Source: Gari tellinella (lineage: Eukaryota; Mollusca; Bivalvia; Cardiida; Psammobiidae). Taken from it: DNA of 64,000 nt. This document shows positions 10,283-19,900 of this stretch, piece after piece. The stretch lies in NCBI GenBank assembly GCA_922989275.2, contig OV277867.1:44506070-44570069 (forward strand). The letters are read 5' to 3'. How positions within the stretch are numbered: position 1 is the stretch's first letter; each line of letters opens with the position of its first letter. A program made the position numbers and the translations under genes. The notes beneath the pieces were generated by a model. It ran no database searches and was not told the origin of the DNA. It saw only the letters and a list, made by a program, of their open reading frames with translations.

Positions 10283-10445
10283 TTCTAGAAGCAACCATAT
10301 AACATGCATGAATATTCTGAGAAAATTCTAGAAATTTGATGGTTAAAGAACCATTTTTCTAGAATTGCAAATGTTCTTGAACTCCATTTGTAGAATTTGT
10401 AGCTCTTTGAATTTGTAATTTTGAAGCTCTAGAACTATTCTAGAA
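10283..10445. promoter_or_regulatory. Cluster of four TTCTAGAA palindromes
   Basis: Exact TTCTAGAA at 10283, 10326, 10357 and 10438, with variants such as TTCCAGAA nearby. TTCnnGAA is the dimer unit of heat-shock elements, but a full three-unit HSE with correct 2-base spacing was not found and no gene is adjacent. It may equally be a degenerate internal repeat. Confidence 0.3.
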
Positions 10446-10894
10446 GCCACCATTTAACGTTTATGATTATTCTAAAATTCTTGAACACTTTGCCTTTTCA
10501 TATGACCTTGTAATTCCACTTTCGAAAATTGACAAGTTTATGTAGTTTTTAAGGCTGTTTTTACAACAAAAATGAGACAAATTCAAGTTAAGCAAACAAT
10601 GCAGATCCTGTTCAAACGGCTCCTTTTGAGATTTCAATATTTTTCCATTGAATTGCTATTCAACCCAAGTTTCATCAACTGTATAATTTTTCTGTAACTT
10701 GTAAAAACTATTCCAAATTACATTCGTTTAGTCTGGTCTAAATGCTCGGAGATGTAGAAGTAAAGTGTATTGCTTTCTGGAGAATGCCTTTCTTCAAATT
10801 CTAAATTGAGAAAATTCCTTTGAGACAAGATGAAAAAGTTTGCATTTGGATATTTGAATGAATACAGATTCCCTGTAATTGCCTTCACCAAGCC
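10446..10894. other. Unassigned sequence
   Basis: AT-rich, no gene. A remnant AAACAATGCAGATCCTG at about 10596 is the left arm of a lost D/G hairpin. Confidence 0.4.
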
Positions 10895-11118
10895 TTAACC
10901 CATTATCCCATAGCCTGTTTCTAGTTTTGAAGACATGCAGCCTCTTAAAGCAGGTTGACATCTGCTTTACTTTCAGCCTGCTTTAAGCTATTATCTGCTA
11001 GAATATAGAAAATATTTCTAATGATTCTTATTTGTAACAGTATAAATTGGAACTATTTCCTTTAGAAGAGGAATAAATGAAAGGCGTAAAAAGGCGTATC
11101 TATGGGGTAATGGGTTAA
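10895..11118 (+). mobile_element. A element with shortened core
   Basis: TTAACCCATTATCCCATAGC to TATGGGGTAATGGGTTAA. The core palindrome is reduced: CTTAAAGCAGGTTGACATC runs directly into TGCTTTACTTTCAGCCTGC. Loss of the palindrome centre is common in hairpin elements. Confidence 0.9.
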
Positions 11119-11177
11119 GTGCTCAGTGTTAATGATAGTATGCTATGGACAAACTTGTTATACCTGATGCAAACAGA

Positions 11178-11360
11178 TTAAACCTTTCCTCCATAAATAT
11201 GTATATTTACACATTTAATTTATCCATACCCTGAAGAAACTAGTTCCAATTTAAACAGTCATGAATGTATCATAAGAAATATTTTCTACATTGTAGCTGA
11301 TGGTAGCTTACAGCAGGTTGAAAGTATTCAACAGAATGCGCCTTAAGGCACATTTTCAAA
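11178..11360 (-). mobile_element. A element, inverted, truncated
   Basis: Starts TTAAACCTTTCCTCCATAAA and proceeds through the A half into GCAGGTTGAAAGTATTCAAC and CGCCTTAAGGC, then is lost. A decayed D arm pair follows at about 11440-11490 (GTGCAGACCCTGATCAGAAG / GGTCTACATTG). Confidence 0.65.
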
Positions 11361-11734
11361 TGGATCATTTCAATTACTTAATTAAATAAGGGCTATTTTC
11401 TTTTCTTCTCTTTTTAAAGATATTTTGTTAAAGTAAAACAAAAAGTGCAGACCCTGATCAGAAGGCTCCATAAAGGTCTACATTGTTGTAAAACATAATC
11501 ATGTAGTATTATATTTGTTTCCAGCATGGAAAAAGTTAATGCAGATGAAACCCCAGGTTTCTTGTCTAAACATAAGATTCCAAAGTATTTGAGTCTCTGA
11601 TGATATAGTTGTAACCGAAATGGCTGAGAAAGCAAATGTCTGTAGAGACAACAAAATGATAGACTAGCTACTTTTAGGGAGCTAGCAAAACCAAGTGTGC
11701 CAGGCAAACAAAACAAGAGGCAAATCAGCAGAAG

Positions 11735-12560
11735 AGAAAAATACTAGACATTGAGAAAGCCGGTATCAGATAGCATAAGAACCAAAGACAAAATAGTCAG
11801 AAAAAACTGGAGAAGAAATGTATGGCAAGACTGAGAAAACTGGAGAAAGCCAAGCAAAGCAAGATAATGCGAAAGCAGAAAAGTGAAATGTCAGGCAAGA
11901 CAGTGAGAATGCAAACTGCAAGGCAAGACAGTGAGAAAGCTGGAGAAAGCCATGCAAAGCAAGATAATGCGAAAGCAGAAATGTGAAGAGTCGGGCAAGA
12001 CAGTGGGAATGCTGGAAAGTGAACTGCAAGGCAAGACAGTGAGAAAGCTGGAGAGAGCATGACAAGACAGTGGGAATGCTGGATAGTGAACTGCAAGGCA
12101 AGACAGTGAGAAAGCTGGAGAGAGCATGACAAGGCAGTGGGAATGCTGGAAAGTGAACTGCAAGGCAAGACAGTGAGAAAGCTGGAGAGAGCATGACAAG
12201 ACAGTGGGAATGCTGGAAAGTGAACTGCAAGGCAAGACAGTGAGAAAGTTGGAGAAAGCCATGCAAAGCAAGATAATGCGAAAGCAGAAATGTGAAGAGT
12301 CGGGCAAGACAGCGAGAATGCTGGAAAGTGAAATGCAATGCAATGCAAGACAGAAGATAGCTGGAGAAACTAATGCATGGCAAAACCATGAGAAATCTGG
12401 AAAGTGAAATGTAAGACAAATTTAGTGAGAATGCTGGAAAGTGAAATATAAGACAAATTAGTGAGAAATCTGGAGAGAGAAATGGAAGGCAAGATTATAG
12501 TGAGAAAGCTTGAGAATCTAAGCAATGTAAGGCACAATTTGAGAGAGATGCAGAGAGCAA
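11735..12560. repeat. 67-bp minisatellite, AG-rich on plus strand
   Basis: The clearest units start CAAGACAGTGGGAATGCTGG at 12063, 12130 (GGCAG variant) and 12197: exactly 67 bp apart. Each unit has two related halves (AAGACAGTGGGAATG.., AAGACAGTGAGAAAG..). Units decay toward both edges. As 67 is not a multiple of three and stop codons are rare on the minus strand, all three minus frames are open for 150-217 codons with the same peptide pieces (for example LSHCLALQFTFQHSHCL) in different frames. That argues for repeat DNA, not a gene. Confidence 0.92.
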
Positions 12561-12788
12561 AGGGATTAACTTGAACAAAGTTTGGTATATTATTTGTTTC
12601 CACTCCTTAATTAAACCATACTGTTTTCGCGAACTTATTCGGTGTAATTGAAACCTTAAATTAAATCAGAAGCACATAGGGGTCAAATGTTTACTGGAAG
12701 TCTTCTTTATTATGTCTGAAACAAAAAGGTCGAGATAAGATTAAGCACATTAAGACTTGCTCCCAGCTGAGAAATAAAACAAAGTCGG

Positions 12789-12962
12789 TTAACCTTTAGT
12801 TGCTATGTAGATCTGATTGTTGTCTGCAGAAAAGTTGTCTGCCTAAATTCTAACAGATGATTTGTACCATTTCCTTTCAGAAAATATCATTTGAGTAATT
12901 GTGTCAAACTGTTTGGTTCCTTATGAGGCACATCTCATCTGATCTGGATCTAACTGTTTGCC
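12789..12962 (+). mobile_element. P element, degenerate
   Basis: Begins TTAACCTTTAGTTGCTATG. It contains the P-type region TTGTCTGCAGAAAAGTTGTC, a half-decayed hairpin (GTGTCAAACTGTTTGGTTCC / CTGATCTGGATC) and stops near 12962. Confidence 0.55.
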
Positions 12963-12970
12963 ACAGATAT

Positions 12971-13165
12971 TAGGGTTCCAGATAAGAGGGAGTAAACTGA
13001 ACAAATCCAATGTTTACTCATTTATTTTAGCACCAAATCCTATTGTGTTACTACTCATTAGAATCGTCTCGAAGAGAGGATTCTAATGAGTAGTAACACC
13101 ATAGGGTTTAATGCAGAAATAAAGATTTTAGTTTTTGAAATATACTCCCTTTACCTGGAACCCTA
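12971..13165. mobile_element. C element with 6-bp target duplication
   Basis: Ends TAGGGTTCCAGATAAGAGGG and, read inward from the right, TAGGGTTCCAGGTAAAGGGA. It is flanked by AGATAT at 12965-12970 and 13166-13171. The inner palindrome ACTACTCATTAGAATCGTCT / GATTCTAATGAGTAGT lies at about 13050-13100. The same ends with a 6-bp duplication recur at 27159. Superfamily not assigned. Confidence 0.88.
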
Positions 13166-13188
13166 AGATATCACAGATACCATGAAAA

Positions 13189-13410
13189 TTAACTCTTACC
13201 ATGCTAGCGGTGAAGATGTCCCACAGTGATTACCTCTGCAAACAGTTTGGATGCAGATGAGATGCCGCGTAACGCGGCATCTCATCAGGATCCAAATTGT
13301 TTGACACTCTGATCCTGTTATGAAAAGATATTTAGAAAATTCTATTTTTAGAACATCAGCAGATGACAATTGTTGCAGACAAACCAACTACCCAGCATGC
13401 AAAGAGTTAA
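13189..13410 (+). mobile_element. F element, piggyBac-like ends
   Basis: TTAACTCTTACCATGCTAGC at left; read inward from the right, TTAACTCTTTGCATGCTG. The core hairpin spans about 13238-13303 with GGATGCAGATGAGATGCCGC arms. TTAA plus CTCTTTGCATGC resembles piggyBac-group ends. The inner right part (AACATCAGCAGATGACAATT, GTTGCAGAC) is shared by all F copies. Confidence 0.85.
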
Positions 13411-13452
13411 ATCAAGACTGACAAAAAAATCATAGGCCAACCATGTGTGCTG

Positions 13453-13662
13453 TTAACTCTTCTCCTACTGCCATCATAATCATATACTTTAAAATTGTCA
13501 TCTGCAAATTTTGTCAAATTGAAACTTGTGCATTTTCTATCTGAAGAATCCTAAAGACAAGTGTCAAACAGTTTGGATCCAGATCAGACACTGTATATTG
13601 CAGTTTAGGATCTGGATCCAAACTGCAAATATCTGTCAAGTGAATCAGCAGGCAAAGGGTAA
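13453..13662 (+). mobile_element. P element
   Basis: TTAACTCTTCTCCTACTGCC at left; right end CAGCAGGCAAAGGGTAA. The hairpin at about 13560-13626 keeps perfect outer arms (GTTTGGATCCAGATC / GATCTGGATCCAAAC) with a decayed centre. Confidence 0.75.
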
Positions 13663-13833
13663 AGATCCCATGCGAAAAAGTTAAGCATTATATTTGGATC
13701 CAAACTATTTGAATCTTGTAACTATATTTCTTCAGTTTACCCATAACTCCAAGAGACAGGCCTTTTTGGCACCTATATTTTTTCTTTACTAAGGAAAGTA
13801 GTCACTACCATGGAATATAATCTTTCCAGCAGC

Positions 13834-14060
13834 TTAACCCATTACCTCATAGCCTGTTTCTAGTATTGAAGACAGGTGACCTCTTAAAGCAGACTGAAAG
13901 TAAAGCAGAATGCTTTACTTTTAGCCTGCTTTAAGATATTATTTACCAGGACTTAGGAAATTTATGGGCCATATTCCTGACTATATAAATTTGAACTATT
14001 TCATTAGTGGAAGAATAAATTAGAAGCGTAAAAAGGTGTATTTATGGGGTAATGGGTTAA
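13834..14060 (+). mobile_element. A element
   Basis: TTAACCCATTACCTCATAGC to TATGGGGTAATGGGTTAA. The core is compact: GCAGACTGAAAGTAAAGCAG, AATGC, then TTTACTTTTAGCCTGC. An adjacent A fragment starts immediately at 14061. Confidence 0.92.
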
Positions 14061-14411
14061 AGCAGGTTTAAAGTTAAACAGAATGCTCCAACATTTCAAC
14101 CTGCCTTAACTCTTTCCTCCCTGAAACTTTAAATGGACAATTCCAATTTCCATTTTAGTCTAGTCCATTTCTGACTTTTAAGGGTTGTTTTTGTCAATAA
14201 TTGACATTATGACAAACAGTGAAGACCCTGATCAGAGGGCTCCTTTCGGAGCCCTCTGATCTGGGTCTTCACTGTTTGCACAGGACAAGTGTACTACTCA
14301 CATGTACACTGTTTGAAAAGGACGCCTATATGCGGGACTAGGGTTCAAAGGGTTAAGTAGTCACCGGTAGTCCTCAAAACTAGACACATTAGCTATGGGG
14401 GTATTGGTTAA
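14061..14411 (-). mobile_element. A fragment split by a G element
   Basis: 14061-14105 is A core sequence (GCAGGTTTAAAGTTAAACAG ... TTTCAACCTGCC). The A tail (GTAGTCACCGGTAGTCCTC to GGGGGTATTGGTTAA) resumes at 14357. Intact copies read CCTGCTTTAAGTGGTCACC here, so the interruption lies exactly at a TTAA, which is now duplicated around the insert. Confidence 0.88.
14106..14356 (+). mobile_element. G element, nested in an A element at TTAA
   Basis: TTAACTCTTTCCTCCCTGAA to GGTTCAAAGGGTTAA, 251 bp. The core hairpin (about 14214-14279) has arms ACAGTGAAGACCCTGATCAG / AGGGCTCC. CCCTTTGAACCC at the right end read inward is a piggyBac-like terminus. The insertion is inside A core sequence. Confidence 0.92.
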
Positions 14412-14811
14412 AAAGAGATTTCCAAATACATTTGAAAATTGTTTGCAAGAAAAACAACATTGTATGTATGATATTGCAACATAACAAAGATTAAATCTGT
14501 TAAAACCTTCCGCTTAGAATTACAAGACTTCAACATGCAAACATTTTGTATCCACATCCTACGAGTGATGCCAATATATAACAGTCCAGATTCTGAACAA
14601 AACAAAACTTTTTGAAACTAATATTAAAATGTTTGCTTTTAAAAATACCGTTAAATTAATTTTTCAACTAGAATAGAGATGAGAATATTGCAGCAGACAA
14701 TATTTTGGTGAGAGAAGTGTTAGAAAGATAAGCATGCAGGGGGGTTGACTTGAAACCATCATTGACGTTTTTATTATTTCAGTTTTAAGACAATATTGCT
14801 TTTAACCATTA
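14412..14811. other. Unassigned sequence
   Basis: AT-rich; no gene or family recognised. Confidence 0.4.
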
Positions 14812-15006
14812 GCATGCTACAGAAATCTCATCCCAAACATTTGTCCTCTGCAGCGATGTATAATCTGCCATTTCTTATAGGATTTATCATTTCAGTGTCA
14901 AATAGTTTGGATCCAGATAAGATGCCAATTTTCTGAGTGTCTCATCTGGAGCCAAACTGTTTGCAATTGTTATCAGAAAGTCAGTGGTAGTCTGCTAAAT
15001 GTTTAA
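14812..15006 (+). mobile_element. P-like element sharing its TTAA with the next element
   Basis: TTAACCATTAGCATGCTACA at left; read inward from right, TTAAACATTTAGCAGACTAC. The hairpin at about 14895-14964 (TCAAATAGTTTGGATCCAGA / TCTGGAGCCAAACTGTTTGC) is partly decayed. The right TTAA (15003-15006) is also the left TTAA of the F element that follows. Confidence 0.75.
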
Positions 15007-15232
15007 CTCTTTGCATGCTAGCAGCGGATATTCCTGCCATAGTGATTACGTCTGCAAACACTTTAGATCCAGATGAGACGCCGCGTAACGTGGCGTCTCA
15101 TCAGGATCCAAACTGTTTGCTATTCTGACACTGAATTTAAAAGAAATTTTGAAAATTCTTATTGTAGAACGATAGCAGATGACAAATTGTTGCAGACGAA
15201 ATGAAAAAATTACCCAACATGCAAAGAGTTAA
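15003..15232 (+). mobile_element. F element
   Basis: TTAACTCTTTGCATGCTAGC to CAACATGCAAAGAGTTAA, 230 bp. The hairpin at about 15054-15121 has arms with GATCCAGATGAGACGCCGCG and its complement. The ends are well preserved. Confidence 0.92.
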
Positions 15233-15419
15233 ACAGTGGGTGTAGAAACTGGAGTAAGTCTTGGGACAATAAAAGAAATTCTGCCAAATCCACTACTCAG
15301 TATGACTCCAGTAGGACTAGAGGAAATTTACAAGGCCATAAAACATGTTTTAACAAATAGACTACTGCATAAATGTAGCTTAAATAGAAGCAACCTCAAA
15401 CTGTTCAACATTTTCGAAG

Positions 15420-15800
15420 AACAAGGGGCATAACTCTGTCCAACCTGATCCTTATGTACCTACATTCCAAAATTCAATACAAAGTGTAATAAGCAGACAC
15501 TCTGTCAAACAATTATTAATGGTCGACAATAAATTCTTACTTGAACTGTGTGTTGCCATTTCTTTATACCAAATTTCAATTCAAAATGTCAATACATGAC
15601 TGAGATAATGAGCGGAAACCACAAATTGTCAGAAATTTTTTAAGTCCAAGGGCTATTGCTCTGTCAAACATTATCTGTTGGAAGCCAAATTAAAACTTGA
15701 CCTGCATATTGCCATGATGTATCTATATACTGAAAATGAGTCCAGTATGTGCATCTATGGCAGAGATAATGAACGGAAACTGAATGATGAGGGAAGAACA
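15420..15800 (+). repeat. Imperfect tandem repeat, about 225 bp, about two units
   Basis: GGGGCATAACTCTGTCCAAC near 15424 and GGGCTATTGCTCTGTCAAAC near 15649. Each unit ends in ATAATGA(G/A)CGGAAAC. An A-end fragment (GTGGGGTAATGGGTTAA) follows at about 15842-15858. Frames crossing it are not believed. Confidence 0.55.
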
Positions 15801-15859
15801 GAAGGACAAAAAGGGGTAACACATAATAACAAGGCATATTCGTGGGGTAATGGGTTAAG

Positions 15860-16451
15860 TATAATATTGGAATTTTGCTATGAGTCACATGTTGAAGATT
15901 ATCAGGTTTGGGTAATAATGTTTTAGGGTAAGAATGAATGTCTCCCTAGTGGGGTTGATGTGCCTTGCCTAACAAACAGCAAGTCCTCGGGGTTGGCTTG
16001 TAGGTATTGTGAAACATCACAGATGTACACACATGCTTAACACCAATTAACATTGCAGGAATGAAACACATTAAAATTCATTTTAATTGATTTTGACAAA
16101 GACAAGACTAGTTTACCCAGTTTCTCCATAGTTTAACTATTTTTTTTTCTCTTGGCAATGGGTTTCAAAAATGTACATATCTTCAGAGAAAAACCTTACT
16201 ATGCTTCTACTCTGATCATGATAAAGCAGCAATATTATCTTTCTCCTACATCTTGACATGTGACTGCTTAAAGCAGATTCAAGTATTGGAGCAGAAATTT
16301 TCTTAGAGATTTCTCATATACTTGCAGCCTACTTTAAGTAGCCACCTGTGTCTTTAAAACTGAAGCTAAGGGGCAAAGCCACCCCAGTTAAACAATAAAT
16401 CATTTAAAAGGAATGACAAACAGTGCCTTCAGAAGTCCTCTGATCAGACTG
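15860..16451. other. Unassigned with decayed A and D remnants
   Basis: A-like core pieces (GACTGCTTAAAGCAG, GCCTACTTTAAGTAGCCACC) are visible at 16260-16350 and a D arm (ACAAACAGTGCCTTCAGAAG) near 16416. Nothing coding. Confidence 0.5.
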
Positions 16452-16681
16452 TATAAGTATCAAAGCTTTGTAGTCAATAGTGTTGATGCTAGACGAAACA
16501 GCAAAATCTAGTTAACCAAGAAATAGCTAATTCAAAATATTTTAAGTCAAAATTAGGTCAAGGTCAAGGTCAAACTCAAGGTTAGGTAATTTGGGGGGGA
16601 TTGGAAGTTGTCCAAGGCAACAAATGTATAAAAAGCATTGAAGTCAGTTGTGTTGACAATAGAAGAAATGGTAAAATCTAG
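16452..16681 (+). mobile_element. H element, internal fragment
   Basis: The H tandem unit without its ends: GTTGATGCTAGACGAAAC, AATCTAGTTAACCAAGAA and TTAGGTCAAGGTCAAGGTCA. It abuts an A element whose TTAA falls in the H motif AATCTAGTTAA, suggesting A inserted into H. Confidence 0.75.
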
Positions 16682-16932
16682 TTAAATCATTACCCTATAG
16701 CCTGTTTCAAGTATTAAATATAGGTAACCACTTAAAGCAGGTTGAAAGTAAAGCAGAATGTGCCTTAAGGCACATTCTGCTTTACATTCAGCCTGCTTTA
16801 AGCTACCCCAACTAGAATATAGAAAATATTTCTTATTATACATATTCATGATTAAATAAATTGGAACTATATTCTTCAGTGAAGGAATAAATGAAAGACG
16901 TAAAAAGTCGTATTTATGGGATAATGGGTAAA
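16682..16932 (+). mobile_element. A element
   Basis: TTAAATCATTACCCTATAGC to TATGGGATAATGGGTA. The core palindrome is nearly perfect over CTTAAAGCAGGTTGAAAGTA / AAGCAGAATGTGCC around CTTAAG. The left TTAA coincides with H sequence. Confidence 0.9.
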
Positions 16933-17221
16933 AAGGCATTATTATTGGTAAACGGGTTAATGAATGTTGACTCCACACTAGTTTGACTACAACACTAAGG
17001 GGTGGCATATGTTTTTACACTACATAAAAGTGTCACAGAGATCGGCAATGAACCACTATGAAGTGATTATTTGTTTTGTTACCAAAAAACCCAACACAAC
17101 CCTCAAACTCTTCCAATTAATCCCTTAACATACTGAATCATCTTCAATTCCAAAATTGTTGTAAACAATTTATTACTATTATTCAGATTTTATACTTTTT
17201 TGTTAGATCTCGAAATAAATC

Positions 17222-17300
17222 AACAGGATTTCCAAATAGTTTGAATCCTGATAAGAAGACGAGTTACTTAGCATCTGATCAGGATCCACACTGTTTGGAA
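17222..17300. repeat. Degenerate P hairpin
   Basis: TCCAAATAGTTTGAATCCTG and TGATCAGGATCCACACTGTT flank a decayed centre. P-like left sequence may extend back to TTAACATACTG at about 17125. Confidence 0.55.
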
Positions 17301-17883
17301 ACAGGATAAATAAAGTTGGTTATCCATGGTGAGGGTAAAATGCTACAATTTCGTGAAAAAAAAATAGATATCTCTCCTAGCCATTGATGGAGATGGCAGG
17401 CTAGCCGAGATAAATAACTGTATGTGTATACAAGAGCTGTGGTGAGAGCCGAACCTGTTATCATCTGCCATGGATTTATTGTCAATTTGCAAAAATGAAT
17501 GGTAAGTTTATCAGCAAATATGTAAACTGGATTGACAGAACGCATCCTTCTTGGGAGTACAGCCATCCCAGAATCCTCGGCCAGATCTCAAATCTAGCAG
17601 ACATGTTTGCAGAGCTTAATTAAAATATATGTATAGACACGCCAAATTTATTGGCTGACAGTGGGCAGAAAATTCTTCACATTTGGCAGGTTTTCATTTT
17701 TTTAACAAATTGCCCAATTGCTTCGCAATTTTTCAAAAAATGTTTTTGGTTAGATGTACGAGTTTAAACTTTGACACTTCATAGGCAATAATTTTGTCTG
17801 TTTTCAAAATTATACTCTATAACAGGAGAGCTGATTTGATTGTTGGTGAAACTTTGAAAATTAAATTAGTGTGTCAAAACATT
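17301..17883. other. Unassigned sequence
   Basis: A 95-codon minus frame (17279-17566) has no recognisable domain, overlaps the hairpin above and is not supported. Confidence 0.4.
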
Positions 17884-18135
17884 TTAACCCTTTTCCCTGT
17901 TGAATATACTCATATATAAAATTCTGCTAAGTTTCAACATATATCATCTAAATTCGTTGGCTAGAAAAGGAAATAAGTGAAGGAATCTCCCAGGTAAGAC
18001 TGCAGACTGACATGTAAGACTTATCCTATAAGAAAACAGTTCAGACCCTGATCAGACAGCTCCTGAAGGAGCTGTCTGATCAGGGTCTATACTGTTTACA
18101 TAAAGTCAAAATATGCATACAGCAGAAGGACTAAT
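17884..18135 (+). mobile_element. D element, right boundary uncertain
   Basis: TTAACCCTTTTCCCTGTTGA at left. A near-perfect hairpin at 18034-18097 (AAACAGTTCAGACCCTGATC / AGACAGCTCC over a TGAA loop). Sequence after the hairpin (AATATGCATACAGCAGAAGG, ACTAA) matches the D copy at 37875-38150. Confidence 0.75.
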
Positions 18136-18214
18136 ATTCGATAGGTTTTATAGGAAAAGTATTTAGCAAAAAGCTCTATGTAAAGTGCAAACTGACATTC
18201 TGACTGTTTTTGTG

Positions 18215-19166
18215 TTAAGGGTGTATCAATGTCATGACTTTGGGAAAATTTCAAAGTATATGAAAACACTCTATGATGGTTTTGTATTGAAGAGCTATTT
18301 AAGATGAATGAAAAAATAGAAAAAGTGTACATTTTGGTGAACAACAGTTGGCTCTACGGCCATGTAAAATTTACCCCACCCACTTCCTCTTATTTTGTCC
18401 TTTTCAAACAGCCCACTTCAATAAAATTCATTTTAAATGAAAACAAATATGATAATTTGGTTTTGTGTTATTTATTTCCTATCTATGGTAGTATTTCTTC
18501 ATACAAAAACTAATTTAAGAAAAAAAAGGCACCAAATGTGAAATTTATAAAGCTCTAAATAGCATTGATATGGTACTTTTTTGTAAATTGTGTAAGGGGC
18601 GATAACTCTTTTTACTTTAATAACTCAAAATTTTCAACACTGACCTTTCAATTTCTTTTCATATTTTGAACTGTCTTAGTATGGGCTTTCATCTGGTAGA
18701 ATATAAGAAAAAGTTTAATACTAGAACTATTTCATTTTCAAACGTTTTTACTTTTTTTCATAAAAAAAAAAATCTAATAAAATCATGCCCTATATATAAA
18801 GCATATTTTTGATATTCAAGGATCCATATTGTTCAAACCTGGTGCCTGCTTTGTCTAAATTTGGGTATATATATGTGAACATACCACCATAGACATGAAA
18901 TATATAAAGAAAACCCAAATTAACATTTTTGTTTTGTTTTGAAATAGATTTTACTGAAGCTTGTACTCTGAATGGGTAAAATTTGAAGAAAAAAATCCAA
19001 ATTTGACATACCTTTTTCAAATCGCTGTAGCTCAAAAATAAGGACACCACCATATATATTTTTTTTCATTTTTTCATTCATCATAAATAGCTCTTCCAAA
19101 AAAACAATGATAGAAAAAAAGTTTAATACTTTGAAAAAATGGCTCATGACATTGATACACCCTTAA
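18215..19166. mobile_element. 952-bp TTAA element with about 330-bp diverged inverted arms
   Basis: Left TTAAGGGTGTATCAATGTCA and, inward from the right, TTAAGGGTGTATCAATGTCA: identical 20-base ends with TTAA on both sides. The arms stay alignable for about 330 bp (GAAGAGCTATTTA-GATGAATG on both, ATCTATGGTAGTAT / GTCTATGGTGGTAT further in). The middle contains GGGGCGATAACTC. No transposase. TTAA elements with GG-starting ends could belong to Kolobok rather than piggyBac; this is an inference. Confidence 0.85.
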
Positions 19167-19216
19167 GATCATATATTGTTTTATTTGCGACAAAACAATA
19201 CATCTTATCAAGGGAT

Positions 19217-19398
19217 ACAGAGCTCCAGATAATGGTGAGTATATCAAAATCTAAAATCTTTATTTCTGCATTAAACCCTATAGTGTCACTACTCAGTACA
19301 GGCAATTCCAATGAGTATTACACCATAGGATTTGGTGCTGAAATGTGTGAGAAAATGTTGGATTTGTTTAGTTTACTCCCCTTTTATCCTTAGCCCTG
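19217..19398. mobile_element. C element, older copy
   Basis: CAGAGCTCCAGATAATGG to TTATCCTTAGCCCTG, with an inner inverted pair around CACTACTCAGTACAGGCAAT / GAGTATTACACC. A second C end (CTGGGTTCTAGATAAGAGGG) starts at once at about 19396. No clear 6-bp duplication survives. Confidence 0.75.
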
Positions 19399-19440
19399 GG
19401 TTCTAGATAAGAGGGAGTAAATTAAACATGGGTTCCCTTA

Positions 19441-19900
19441 TGTCTAAACCCAATGCTTCGTTATAGCTGCTATTGTATCAAAATACATTTTGTAAATGAA
19501 ATACATAACAATGAAAATTTCATGCAGCAAGTTTTTTTATCTGCATTAATCAGTAACCAGTAAATAAACTATGAAACAATTTTCAATTGCAAATAATTAG
19601 ATTGAGAATGTATTAAATATACTGAAGGAAAAGTACTCACCTATAAGGTCAAGGTCAACAGCAAATATGAAAATAGAAAAAAATACAATAAAATAAATTG
19701 TACAACATTAAAAATACACATGAAAGTACAACTAAACAGTGGTCTCTCAAAATAAAAACATGACAAAACGGTATGCACAGGACTACTAACCTTTTAGAAT
19801 AAATGAAATGCAGAAAGTTTTATGCATTACTTTTATTCTGTGTATTTAAAACAAGTTGACGACTATACCTACAAAATCATCTTGTTGTGAGTGGAATACT
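19441..19900. other. Unassigned; one short dispersed repeat
   Basis: AGTACTCACCTATAAGGTCA to AAATATGAAAATAGAAAAA (about 19630-19690) is repeated at about 58914-58985. Otherwise nothing recognised. Confidence 0.5.

Noticed and set aside
11766..12419. Long minus-strand open frames (217, 183 and 150 codons)
   Set aside because: They are overlapping readings of a 67-bp minisatellite; the same peptide pieces occur in different frames. No start context, domain or unique sequence.
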